Below, piece by piece: positions 1-5,790 of a stretch of DNA of 8,666 nt. A program made the position numbers and the translations under genes. The stretch's first letter is position 1. Every line of letters begins with the position of its first letter. The notes below the pieces were generated by a model, which saw only the letters and a program-made list of their open reading frames with translations, made no database searches and was not told the origin of the DNA. The DNA is from Patescibacteria group bacterium UBA6102 (GTDB lineage: Bacteria > Patescibacteriota > Minisyncoccia > Minisyncoccales > UBA5738), in contig DIWQ01000043.1 in assembly GCA_002423555.1 (NCBI GenBank), positions 8,226 to 16,891 of the forward strand, given 5' to 3'.

Positions 1-1140
1 ACCAATCTTTTGCCGCGCCAGCATTTGTTTGAGATCAAAAAAACCGGCTACCAAACCTGGGCGAAGAACTTGGAAGTTCGCGAGAAAGAAGTGGTGGAGG
101 CAAAAAACATTTTTTTGTTTCCCGAATTGCCGCAGTTCAAAACATTGGAAGAAAACATCGCCGATTTTTCGGTTTCCCCCGACCGCCAAAAAATCGCTCT
201 GCGCCATGAAGACGGGACCAGCTGGAACATCAAGCTCTATGACATTGGCCGCGCGGTAACGGCAAAACTTGCCGGGCAAAGCAATTTCGCTTTAAAGGAC
301 CCCGAATTTTCCGGCTGGACGTGGATTGACAAAAACACGATTGAAATTTCGGCAAAATCAAAGGACGCTTCGGAAACCTATTTGATCGCCATTGACAAAA
401 ATCCGCCCCAGCTTGTCAAAAAAATCCCGCCGGAAGAAGAACCCGCCGGCAAAGAAGAACCGGAAGAAATTTCGGCGGTAGCGGCCGGCGAAAACGCCGC
501 GGAAGAAAAACCCGGCGCGCCCCGGGAATTGGCGCGCGGGCAAAACGGCGGCGCGGACTATTATTTGGCAGACGACGGGTTTATTTATAACCAGGAAAAC
601 GGCGGCGAACCGGTTTTGGCCGCCGCCGGCCGAATCGACGTCGCCGCGGAGGCCGGATACAAGCTTGAAATTTTTGGTGATTACTTTTTTGTCGCCGCCG
701 CGGATCGCCTGATGGCGATCCGGAAGGACGGCAAAGAATTTGAAAAAATCCTTGACGGCGCGCCGCGGGGAACAAGAATGGCGCCCAACGGCAAGAGAGT
801 CGTCTATTGGTCAAATTCCGAAATCTGGATTTTTCATTTGGAGAAAAAAACCGATCCGCCAACGGCGGACGGCGGCGAAAAAGTGTTCATCGCGCGCTTT
901 TCCGAAAAGATCACCGACTGCGACTGGTTTAATTCCGACTATTTGATTTTTGTTGCCGGCGACCGCGTCAGAACCGCCGAGATTGACAATCGCGACAAAA
1001 TCAATTTTGCCGAAATCGCCGAATTTTCAAAAATCAGCGGAGAAAATTCCGGCGAGGGAAAAATGTTTATGGATCAAGACAAAAAAATTCTCTATCTGCT
1101 GGCCGGAAAAACTCTTCGCCAAACCAATCTTTACGAATGA
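1..1140 (+). CDS. PEGA-domain, probable beta-propeller protein (5' partial)
   Basis: The reading frame is open from base 1, so the true start lies outside the window; 379 residues are visible, ending in TGA. The first ~25 residues (pattern L-P-x-x-H-x-F-E-I-K-K-x-G-Y-x-x-W-x-K-x-L-x-V) look like the second half of a PEGA domain, a small beta-rich surface module. Next come short repeats typical of TolB/WD40-like propellers: 'FSVSPDRQKIAL', 'GWTWIDKNTIEIS', 'MAPNGKRVVYWSNSEIWIF', 'DCDWFNSDYLIFVAGDRV' and 'MFMDQDKKILYLLAG', each an aromatic/Asp turn followed by beta strands. A Glu/Pro/Ala-rich linker (bases ~420-540) splits the repeats and is probably disordered. PEGA proteins of this type are usually membrane-anchored by an N-terminal helix, which would lie upstream and is not seen. 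The substrate is unknown; a cell-surface or envelope binding role is inference. A terminator follows directly after the stop codon. Confidence 0.7.
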   Translation, partial: TNLLPRQHLFEIKKTGYQTWAKNLEVREKEVVEAKNIFLFPELPQFKTLEENIADFSVSPDRQKIALRHEDGTSWNIKLYDIGRAVTAKLAGQSNFALKDPEFSGWTWIDKNTIEISAKSKDASETYLIAIDKNPPQLVKKIPPEEEPAGKEEPEEISAVAAGENAAEEKPGAPRELARGQNGGADYYLADDGFIYNQENGGEPVLAAAGRIDVAAEAGYKLEIFGDYFFVAAADRLMAIRKDGKEFEKILDGAPRGTRMAPNGKRVVYWSNSEIWIFHLEKKTDPPTADGGEKVFIARFSEKITDCDWFNSDYLIFVAGDRVRTAEIDNRDKINFAEIAEFSKISGENSGEGKMFMDQDKKILYLLAGKTLRQTNLYE

Positions 1141-1162
1141 AACGGGGTCTCCCCCGTTTTTT
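1141..1162 (+). terminator. Rho-independent terminator after the PEGA gene
   Basis: AACGGGG (1141-1147) pairs with CCCCGTT (1152-1158) around a TCTC loop, and the T run continues to 1162. It begins at the base after the stop codon. The same terminator with one loop change recurs after hicA. Confidence 0.85.
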
Positions 1163-1173
1163 GTTCCCCCGCC
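1141..1173 (+). repeat. Direct repeat copy 1 (terminator repeat)
   Basis: These 33 bases match 1757-1789 at 31 positions; the differences are 1148 T versus C and 1169 C versus G. The match runs beyond the hairpin into the TGTTCCC-type flank, so it is longer than a terminator needs. The two copies bracket the hicBA module. Confidence 0.8.
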
Positions 1174-1249
1174 AAAATTTTTTCAGCTATGATGCTTCTA
1201 TTCAAATCCAAGGTATGACATTTCTATTATCATTTGACAAAAAATTTGG

Positions 1250-1278
1250 TTGACTTGATTGTTTGCTTTTGATACCAT
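1250..1278 (+). promoter_or_regulatory. Candidate sigma70-type promoter of hicBA
   Basis: A TTGACT -35 element (1250-1255) and a TACCAT -10 element (1273-1278, matching the key first two and last two bases) are separated by 17 bp. The predicted start of transcription falls about on the hicB ATG at 1285, so the mRNA would be leaderless. Competing elements nearby are TTGACA (1234-1239) without a good -10, and TATTAT (1225-1230) with a poor -35. Confidence 0.45.
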
Positions 1279-1284
1279 GGCCTT

Positions 1285-1512
1285 ATGAAAAACATCATTC
1301 AATTTCACATCTACAAGGGCGATAAATACTATGTGGCGCAAGGCATTGATTTTCCGGTTGTCACTCAAGCTAAAACCCTTGACGAGCTGGCCAAAAATAT
1401 TAAAGAAGCGGTGGAATTGCATTTGGAAGATCAAGACTTATCCGAACTTGACCTTGCCCCCAATCCGTCAATTTTGCTCAACATGGAGTTGGGTAGCGCC
1501 GTATATGCCTAA
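1285..1512 (+). CDS. hicB: HicB-family antitoxin (short form)
   Basis: This 75-residue protein has the HicB/UPF0150 partial RNase H-like fold pattern: an N-terminal beta strand ('IIQFHIYKGDKYYVAQ'), a 'GIDFPVVTQAKTLDELAKNIKEAVELHL' stretch and an acidic C-terminus. The family binds and blocks the HicA mRNA interferase. The protein ends soon after the fold and has no ribbon-helix-helix or HTH domain, which longer HicB proteins use to repress their own operon. The ATG at 1285 is chosen because it sits right at the family's usual N-terminus; no Shine-Dalgarno sequence precedes it. Its last 8 bases overlap the hicA start, implying translational coupling. The antitoxin-first order is the reverse of E. 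coli hicAB but is common in this short-HicB type. Confidence 0.85.
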   Translation: MKNIIQFHIYKGDKYYVAQGIDFPVVTQAKTLDELAKNIKEAVELHLEDQDLSELDLAPNPSILLNMELGSAVYA

Positions 1513-1747
1513 ATTGAAAGTTATCTCCGGCAAAGAGATCATCAAAATTTTTGGTGATTTTGGCTTTGTTATCAACAGTCAAAAAGGCAGTCACGTCAAA
1601 CTAAAACGGATAATAAATAACCATCAACAAGCTTTAACTATCCCAAATCATTCCGAATTGGACAAAGGAACATTAAAAGCAATTTTCAATCAAGCCGCCA
1701 GATATATCCCCGAAAGCGATCTGCGTAAACATTTTTATTCCGAATAA
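1505..1747 (+). CDS. hicA: HicA-family toxin, mRNA interferase
   Basis: This 80-residue protein has the diagnostic HicA (double-stranded-RNA-binding-like) features: 'VISGKEIIKIF' at the N-terminus, the catalytic 'GSHVKL' motif with His30, the 'TIPNHSELDKGTLKAIFNQA' block (residues 45-64) and a short C-terminal tail. HicA toxins cut mRNA and tmRNA and stop translation until neutralised by HicB. The ATG at 1505 overlaps the end of hicB by 8 bases; this start gives the standard length, whereas the longer open frame back to 1331 only shadows hicB. All key residues are present and the frame is intact, so the toxin is probably functional. A strong terminator starts 5 bases after the stop codon. Confidence 0.9.
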   Translation: MPKLKVISGKEIIKIFGDFGFVINSQKGSHVKLKRIINNHQQALTIPNHSELDKGTLKAIFNQAARYIPESDLRKHFYSE

Positions 1748-1752
1748 CGCAA

Positions 1753-1778
1753 AAAAAACGGGGCCTCCCCCGTTTTTT
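1753..1778 (+). terminator. Rho-independent terminator after hicA
   Basis: AAAAAACGGGG (1753-1763) pairs perfectly with CCCCGTTTTTT (1768-1778) around a CCTC loop. The A/T flanks make it symmetrical and possibly bidirectional. Confidence 0.9.
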
Positions 1779-1789
1779 GTTCCCGCGCC
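1757..1789 (+). repeat. Direct repeat copy 2 (terminator repeat)
   Basis: This is the second copy of the 33-base repeat at 1141-1173, in the same orientation. The copies lie 616 bp apart, with hicBA and its promoter between them. Confidence 0.8.
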
Positions 1790-1895
1790 CAACCGCTTGT
1801 TGAGGATTATGCCCTTTTGACAAAATCATCCAAAGACAAGCCGTGGTAACCACTCACTGGGGTAGCGCCCGCAGGGCGCGGGATTCTTCCAATAA

Positions 1896-2150
1896 CTGCC
1901 GGTATCCGGCAAAGAAGTTCTGTTTGGAGCGGCGCCAGAGCGACAGCAACACCGAGAACAAAACGCCGAACGCGCCATCCGCAAGCAAGTAGTGATGCGC
2001 AAAATTTTCGGCGGTTCCCGCTCGATTGACGGCGCCAAGGCACACGAGGTCAACACTTCGGTGATCGAAACCCAATTGCGCCAGAATCACGGCCAATCAT
2101 TCTTCAGAGTCATGTTGCCGCTTATCAATCAACGCCGCTCAAAATTGTGA
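1896..2150 (+). pseudogene. IS66-type transposase, C-terminal remnant
   Basis: An open + frame with no plausible start (preceded by TAA at 1893) ends in TGA at 2148-2150. Its second half reads like the C-terminus of DDE transposases of the IS66 group: 'NAERAIR' (1962-1982), 'RKIFGGSRS' (1998-2024) and 'KAHEVNTSVIET' (2037-2072), then a short helix ending 'RRSKL'. In intact relatives a longer 'TNN/HNN-x-AERAIR' context and the DDE catalytic core come before this; here the upstream 60 residues do not fit in this frame, and the best continuation seems to lie in another frame near 1940-1965, suggesting frameshift decay. No terminal inverted repeats or partner genes are visible. The remaining bases 1790-1895 hold nothing recognisable. 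Functional transposition from here is excluded. Confidence 0.6.
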
Positions 2151-2159
2151 ACAGTTACA

Positions 2160-2183
2160 AAGCCGCCCCGAACGGGGCGGCTT
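2160..2183 (-). terminator. Terminator hairpin after the ATPase gene
   Basis: A 10-bp perfect stem (2160-2169 with 2174-2183, minus-strand loop GTTC) lies 28 bases past the ATPase stop codon. On the minus strand it is followed only by TGTAACTG, so the U tract is weak, but orientation and position fit. It is nearly the same hairpin as at 3486-3506, with one compensatory base-pair change in the stem. Confidence 0.65.
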
Positions 2184-2210
2184 GAAAAATCTTTAAACCG
2201 ATAAGATGTT

Positions 2211-3410
2211 TCATAAAACCACCGGTGAAATGAAATTTTTGCCTTCGGCGAATTTCTTGGAAATCACGTATTGCGCCGGTATTTTGACGTCCGCGGCCAA
2301 TTTTTGCAATCGCAAAACATCTTGGGGAGTGCCGGTAAGCTTGATTTCAAAAGCGATTTTTTTATCAAGAATGGCATCAATCTCGGCGGTGTTGCGCTTG
2401 TTATAAAAACTAACCTTCCCATATCCAAACAACTGATTAATCACCGCGTTTTCAAACAATTGAGCATCATTAACGCCACCCATCACCTGCAATAATCCGG
2501 TATCGCTAAAATATGCCTTTCGGCCGCCCGCAACCGCCTTGTCAATGGTTTTTGCGTGGCGAGGCAATAATTTTATGACAAAAGCCCCCTGCAAAAATTC
2601 CAAATAACGGTATATTTTGGGGCGGTTTGTCCCCAACTCTGAAGCCAACCTGGTAACGTCTATAAGCGATCCGATCCGCGGCGCCAAAAGCAACAATAAA
2701 TCACGAAGCTCTTGAATGTCTTTATAGTCGGATAATATCTTTAAATCTTTTTCAAAAAAAGAGGAAAAAATATTTTTTAAAATTTGTTTTTTAACATCAA
2801 AATCGGTTTCCAGCACCGCCGCGGGAAATCCTCCATAATGGACAAAATCATCATAATCAGCTTCAAATTTCTTGTGATTGAAAATATCGCTGTTGCACAA
2901 AGCTTTTGATATTTCACCGGTTAACGCTTCTTTTTCTTCGATTTTGCCCTTGAAATACAAATACTCCCGAAAACTAAGAGTTGGCAATTCAAAAAGAAAT
3001 TTTCTACCCGAAAGCGACTCGGAAAATAAATTTTTTAAATAATAATTTGATGATCCGGTAACAATAAATTTAACGCGGTAATGATCAATCAAATATTTGA
3101 TAATTTTAGTTGTCTCCGGATAAATTTGGATCTCGTCAATGAAAACCGTCAATCGCGATCGAGCGGATTTTTTAGCCGTTTTCTCCAGATTTTTATAGAC
3201 ATTATTATAGTCAATATCTTCAAAGAACTTTACATCCAGCGGATTTTCAAAATCAAACCACAACTTGGGGCAGTCGCCCGCCCAGTCAAAAACCTGGCGC
3301 ATCAGGGTGGTTTTGCCTACCTGCCTCATACCGGTGATCACCAACGCCTCTTTATTGCCAAAATATTTCACCAAATCATTGAATAAAATCCTTTTCTTAA
3401 TGTTTTCCAT
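2211..3410 (-). CDS. AAA family ATPase with DUF4143 C-terminal domain
   Basis: This 399-residue protein has the AAA_14/DUF4143 architecture. Walker A is 'GMRQVGKTT' (27-35) and Walker B is 'LTVFIDEIQ' (87-95, with Asp92-Glu93). A sensor-like 'VTGSSN' (117-122) and 'SLSGR' (132-136) follow, then 'LPTLSFREYL'. The second half contains a winged-helix-like segment ('DVTRLASELGTNRPKIYRYLEFL') and ends with 'EIDAIL...KIAFEIK', the E/D...ExK pattern of the PD-(D/E)XK-like fold present in this family. Members occur in many copies in CPR and archaeal genomes; their cellular role is not firmly known, and links to mobile elements or defence are inferred. Start: ATG at 3410, preceded by a consensus promoter but no Shine-Dalgarno sequence. 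The gene is visibly AT-richer than the ribosomal genes beside it, hinting at horizontal acquisition. All motifs are intact. Confidence 0.9.
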   Translation of the reverse strand: MENIKKRILFNDLVKYFGNKEALVITGMRQVGKTTLMRQVFDWAGDCPKLWFDFENPLDVKFFEDIDYNNVYKNLEKTAKKSARSRLTVFIDEIQIYPETTKIIKYLIDHYRVKFIVTGSSNYYLKNLFSESLSGRKFLFELPTLSFREYLYFKGKIEEKEALTGEISKALCNSDIFNHKKFEADYDDFVHYGGFPAAVLETDFDVKKQILKNIFSSFFEKDLKILSDYKDIQELRDLLLLLAPRIGSLIDVTRLASELGTNRPKIYRYLEFLQGAFVIKLLPRHAKTIDKAVAGGRKAYFSDTGLLQVMGGVNDAQLFENAVINQLFGYGKVSFYNKRNTAEIDAILDKKIAFEIKLTGTPQDVLRLQKLAADVKIPAQYVISKKFAEGKNFISPVVL

Positions 3411-3412
3411 AG

Positions 3413-3430
3413 TGTAATAAAATAATTACA
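3413..3430. promoter_or_regulatory. 18-bp dyad, promoter-distal copy (candidate operator)
   Basis: The pattern is TGTAAT-N6-ATTACA, just upstream of the ATPase start codon (3408-3410). It is one of two dyads with identical half-sites and equal half-site spacing. Confidence 0.55.
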
Positions 3431-3444
3431 AAAAAGCGTAAATA

Positions 3445-3462
3445 TGTAATAATTATATTACA
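3445..3462. promoter_or_regulatory. 18-bp dyad, promoter-proximal copy (candidate operator)
   Basis: The pattern is again TGTAAT-N6-ATTACA. It covers the -10 element (3452-3457) and the predicted transcription start. Its centre is 32 bp from that of the other dyad, about three helical turns, so two bound dimers would lie on the same DNA face. Together with extra flanking bases the pair forms a 21-bp inverted repeat (3410-3430 / 3445-3465, two mismatches). Confidence 0.6.
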
Positions 3463-3479
3463 CTATAAATCAATGTCAA
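3452..3479 (-). promoter_or_regulatory. Consensus sigma70-type promoter of the ATPase gene
   Basis: Read on the minus strand, a perfect TTGACA (3479-3474) and a perfect TATAAT (3457-3452) are separated by 16 bp. Transcription should start near 3446, giving a leader of about 35 bases. The -35 lies only two bases from the terminator stem of the ribosomal operon. Confidence 0.85.
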
Positions 3480-3481
3480 GC

Positions 3482-3513
3482 AAAAGCCGTCCCGAAACGG
3501 GACGGCTTTTTTT
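3482..3513 (-). terminator. Terminator of the ribosomal operon
   Basis: AAAAGCCGTCCC (3482-3493) pairs perfectly with GGGACGGCTTTT (3499-3510), with a GAAAC apex that can close one more G-C pair. It lies about 50 bases past the rpsI stop. The minus-strand transcript would end in TTTTGCTT; the plus strand has an even better run of seven Ts, so it may work both ways. Confidence 0.85.
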
Positions 3514-3529
3514 GTATTTGAATTCTTCT

Positions 3530-3557
3530 AACAACTATTAACTATAAACTGTTAACT
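3530..3557. repeat. Heptanucleotide repeat, four units
   Basis: Four consecutive 7-bp units, each ending in AACT (AACAACT, ATTAACT, then two variants), fill the gap between rpsI and its terminator. Similar 7-bp periodicity occurs in five spacers inside the operon. Confidence 0.7.
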
Positions 3558-3563
3558 GGCGCG

Positions 3564-4118
3564 TTACCGCTTCGCCCATTGCGGGGCGCGGCGGGCTTTT
3601 TTCAGGCCGGGCTTCTTGCGCTCTTTCATCCGCGAATCGCGAGTGAGATAGCCGGATTTTTTCAGGCGCTTCTTGAAGTCGGCGTTAAACAGCACCAGCG
3701 CCCGGGTAATGCCGTGGCGCAATGCCTCGGCCTGGGCATTGACGCCCCCGCCTTTGACGATCGCGGTGACGCGAAAACGGTCGGTGCAATTCATTTTCAC
3801 CAGCGGCGACTCAACAACGTTCTTAAATTCCGCTCCTTTGAAATAAAGACCGAACGGATGACCGTTAACCATAAACTCCTTGTCGCCCTTGGTGTAAAGA
3901 CGCACGCGCGCGGTCGCGGTTTTGCGCCGCCCCACGGCTTCATAATATTTTTCCGTCTTCTTCGCCGCCGTCTCTTTCAGGGCGCCAGTCGCCGGCGCAA
4001 CCGTGACGGGCTTCGCCGCCGGTTTTTTGATCACCGCCGGCTTGGATGCCGCGGGTTTTTTGACCGCAACCTTTGCGGCGGGCTTCGCCGCCGGTTTTTT
4101 TTCAATGGTTTCTGCCAT
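3564..4118 (-). CDS. rpsI: 30S ribosomal protein S9 (uS9) with extended N-terminus
   Basis: The 184 residues divide into a ~56-residue Ala/Lys/Pro-rich N-terminal extension and a normal S9 core from 'YYEAVGRRKTATARVRLY' to the signature 'KKARRAPQWAKR' end. S9 sits in the head of the small subunit and its C-terminal Arg reaches the P-site tRNA; that tail is intact, including the 'GGGVNAQAEALRHGITRAL' and 'LTRDSRMKERKK' blocks. Typical bacterial S9 is ~130 residues, so the extension is unusual and probably disordered. The ATG at 4118 lies one base after the rplM stop, implying coupled translation; no Shine-Dalgarno sequence is seen. If the extension were mis-annotated, no internal Met would give a good core start, so the long form is preferred. 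Confidence 0.95.
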   Translation of the reverse strand: MAETIEKKPAAKPAAKVAVKKPAASKPAVIKKPAAKPVTVAPATGALKETAAKKTEKYYEAVGRRKTATARVRLYTKGDKEFMVNGHPFGLYFKGAEFKNVVESPLVKMNCTDRFRVTAIVKGGGVNAQAEALRHGITRALVLFNADFKKRLKKSGYLTRDSRMKERKKPGLKKARRAPQWAKR

Positions 4119-4119
4119 A

Positions 4120-4479
4120 TTATTGTTTTACGGTTAACCGCTTGATCATTTTGTCGCGCAATTTGTTGTTGGGCAACATACGATAAACCGCCCGGCGCAA
4201 AACTTCGGCGGGATTTTCTTTCATCAGTTTCGGCAAAGGCGTTTCGTTCAATCCGCCGATGTGGCCGCTGTAGCGGTAATATTTGCGCTCTTCAAATTTT
4301 CTGCCCGTGATTTTGACACCGGCAAAATTCTTGACCACGACAAAATCGCCGGCGTCAACATTCTTGACGAATCCCGGCTTGTTTTTTCCCCGCAGAATCA
4401 CCGCAACGTTCGCGGCCAGCTTCCCCAGGGCAATTCCGGAAGCATCAAGGGTATGGGTTTCTCTTTTCGTGGAAATCAT
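4120..4479 (-). CDS. rplM: 50S ribosomal protein L13 (uL13), short form
   Basis: This 119-residue protein matches L13: 'LDASGIALGKLAANVAVILRGKNKP' near the N-terminus, 'VDAGDFVVVKNFAGVKITGRK', 'YYRYSGHIGGLNETP' and 'AVYRMLPNNKLRDKMIKRL'. L13 is an early 50S assembly protein. Most bacterial L13 proteins have ~142 residues and continue after this point with a 'Y-x-G-x-x-H-P-H' tail, which is missing here; the stop comes directly after 'KRLTVKQ'. The ATG at 4479, 16 bases after rplQ ends, places the L13 fold at the very N-terminus; the open frame upstream to 4665 is an out-of-phase shadow of rplQ. No Shine-Dalgarno sequence is visible. Confidence 0.95.
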   Translation of the reverse strand: MISTKRETHTLDASGIALGKLAANVAVILRGKNKPGFVKNVDAGDFVVVKNFAGVKITGRKFEERKYYRYSGHIGGLNETPLPKLMKENPAEVLRRAVYRMLPNNKLRDKMIKRLTVKQ

Positions 4480-4495
4480 ATTGGCTCGTTTTAGC

Positions 4496-4960
4496 TTATT
4501 TCTCTTCTTTTTTCGGCTTGGCGGTTTTCTCTTTTTTGGGTTTTTCCGCTTTGTTTTTCTTCTCCGCTTTTTTGCCGGATTCCGGCGCGGCAGGCGTTTT
4601 TTCGGCCGGCCGGTCAAGCAACTCCACCATCGCCATTGGCGCGCCGTCGCCGAAGCGCGGCGCAATCTTGATCACCCGCGTGTATCCGCCGACACGATCC
4701 TTGAACCGCGGAGCGATTGATTTGACCAGCTTTTCGGCCGCGGCGGGATTCAAAACGGATACCAGCGCGCGGCGCGACGCCAAATCGCCCTTCTTAGCCT
4801 TGGTAATCAACTTTTCCACCATTGACGCGGCCTGGCAGGCGCGAATTTTCGTGGTTCTGATCTTTTCTTGCATCACCAGATTGACCGCCAGCGATTTCAT
4901 AAACGCCCGGCGCTGATCGGTTTTTCGGCTGAATTTTTTGCCCTTGATTCTTTTGTACAT
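4496..4960 (-). CDS. rplQ: 50S ribosomal protein L17 (bL17) with charged C-terminal tail
   Basis: Of the 154 residues, the first ~116 are a standard L17: 'FSRKTDQRRAFMKSLAVNLVMQEKIRTT' near the N-terminus, and 'GGYTRVIKIAPRFGDGAPMAMVELL' (91-115). L17 binds 23S rRNA near the tunnel exit. The remaining ~38 residues are a Lys/Glu/Pro/Ala tail ('EKKNKAEKPKKEKTAKPKKEEK'-like, abridged) with no fold expected. Tails of this kind extend several proteins in this operon. The ATG at 4960 follows rpoA by 24 AT-rich bases that include two AATTCAA heptamers; no Shine-Dalgarno sequence. Confidence 0.95.
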   Translation of the reverse strand: MYKRIKGKKFSRKTDQRRAFMKSLAVNLVMQEKIRTTKIRACQAASMVEKLITKAKKGDLASRRALVSVLNPAAAEKLVKSIAPRFKDRVGGYTRVIKIAPRFGDGAPMAMVELLDRPAEKTPAAPESGKKAEKKNKAEKPKKEKTAKPKKEEK

Positions 4961-4968
4961 AGAAAGTT

Positions 4969-4982
4969 AATTCAAAATTCAA
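4969..4982. repeat. Heptanucleotide repeat, two units
   Basis: Two perfect AATTCAA units followed by a partial one fill the rpoA-rplQ spacer. Confidence 0.55.
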
Positions 4983-4984
4983 AA

Positions 4985-5674
4985 TCATGCGGTGAAAGCG
5001 TTCTTGAACATATCAAAGTGATTCACCAAAATCTCGGATGCCCTTGAAAACGCGGTCTCCGGCGTGATCGTGCCATCGGTCTCAATGTCAAAAATCACTT
5101 TGTCAAAATCCGTGCGATCCCCCACGCGCATATTTTGCGTTTTGAATCCCACTTTTTTCACCGGCGTGAACATCGCGTCAATCGCAATCGCGCCGATCTC
5201 CAATTTTTCTTTGCCCATCCGCGATTCCTTTGAAAGGTAGCCCGTCCCTTTTTCCACCTTGATTTCCATTTCCAGCTTCGCCGTTTTGGAAGTAAGATCG
5301 GCAATATGCACGCCGGGATTGGCCAAAGTGAGCTGGGAGGGTAATTCCAGATCCGCTCCGGTGACTTCTTTTTCCCCCTTGGCTTTCAACACGCAGGTTT
5401 GCGGCTCGTCGCCGACAATGGAAAACCTCAATTGGCGGATGTTGATCATCAATGCAATCGCGTCTTCGGAAATTCCGGGAATGGTTGAAAACTCATGCGG
5501 CACCCCCTTGATATTGACCTGGGTCACCGCCGCGCCTTCCAGCGAAGAGAGCAGAACCCGGCGCAAAGCGTTGCCGACGGTGATGCCATATCCGGGATAA
5601 AGGGCTTCAATTTCAATCAAGGCCGAATTTCCTTTTCTTTCAACTACTTTTGGGGTCAAAGGCAATGGAATCAT
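4985..5674 (-). CDS. rpoA: RNA polymerase alpha subunit, N-terminal domain only
   Basis: The 229 residues cover a complete alpha N-terminal domain: dimerisation helix region 'GYGITVGNALRRVLLSSLEGAAV' (28-50), 'GVPHEFSTIPGISEDAIALMINIR' (57-80), the insert domain, and 'KVGFKTQNMRVGDRTDFDKVIFDIETDGTITPETA', ending soon after the second dimerisation helix ('FSRASEILVNHFDMF'). Alpha dimers nucleate RNA polymerase assembly by binding beta and beta'. Bacterial alpha is normally ~310-330 residues because a flexible linker and a helix-hairpin-helix CTD follow; here TGA comes at the NTD boundary and only 24 non-coding bases separate it from rplQ, so no CTD sequence remains in any frame. The ATG at 5674 is at the canonical start; a weak TTGGAAT is the nearest thing to a Shine-Dalgarno sequence. 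Confidence 0.95.
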   Translation of the reverse strand: MIPLPLTPKVVERKGNSALIEIEALYPGYGITVGNALRRVLLSSLEGAAVTQVNIKGVPHEFSTIPGISEDAIALMINIRQLRFSIVGDEPQTCVLKAKGEKEVTGADLELPSQLTLANPGVHIADLTSKTAKLEMEIKVEKGTGYLSKESRMGKEKLEIGAIAIDAMFTPVKKVGFKTQNMRVGDRTDFDKVIFDIETDGTITPETAFSRASEILVNHFDMFKNAFTA

Positions 5675-5679
5675 ATTCC

Positions 5680-5738
5680 AAATTAAAATTTAAAATATAA
5701 AAGTTAAAAATTAAAGCTTATATTTTAAATTTTAAGAA
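5680..5738. repeat. Heptanucleotide-phased AT spacer (rpsD-rpoA, rpoA side)
   Basis: Plus-strand TTAA-type tetramers recur exactly every 7 bases at 5683, 5690, 5697 (ATAA), 5704, 5711, 5718 (TTAT), 5725 and 5732. The spacing holds for eight units although the other three bases vary. Confidence 0.75.
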
Positions 5739-5748
5739 GTTAAGCCGT

Positions 5749-5790
5749 AGGATATCGAGCGTAATTCCATCCTGCCCGCGCCCATATCCT
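5749..5790 (-). ncRNA. GC-rich hairpin island in the rpsD-rpoA spacer
   Basis: On the transcribed minus strand AGGATAT+GGGCG (5790-5779) pairs with CGCTC-G-ATATCCT (5761-5749): 12 bp with one bulged G and a 17-base loop. One pair is G-U in the transcript but would be A-C in the opposite strand, so the structure is better as minus-strand RNA. The surrounding island (about 5741-5808) is GC-rich between two AT heptamer arrays. It could be a ribosomal-protein binding site, a processing site or a small repetitive element. A 22-codon ORF (5732-5800) overlaps it but has no other support. Confidence 0.45.

Noticed and set aside
1807..2096. Three overlapping minus-strand ORFs (76-80 codons)
   Set aside because: They overlap each other in different frames, resemble nothing and lie opposite the transposase remnant, whose + frame has recognisable motifs.
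3579..4145. Long ORF antisense to rpsI (188 codons), and similar antisense ORFs at 4283-4720, 5985-6437 and 6542-6979
   Set aside because: They are mirror shadows of GC-rich ribosomal protein genes with strongly biased codons; the encoded proteins look like nothing known.
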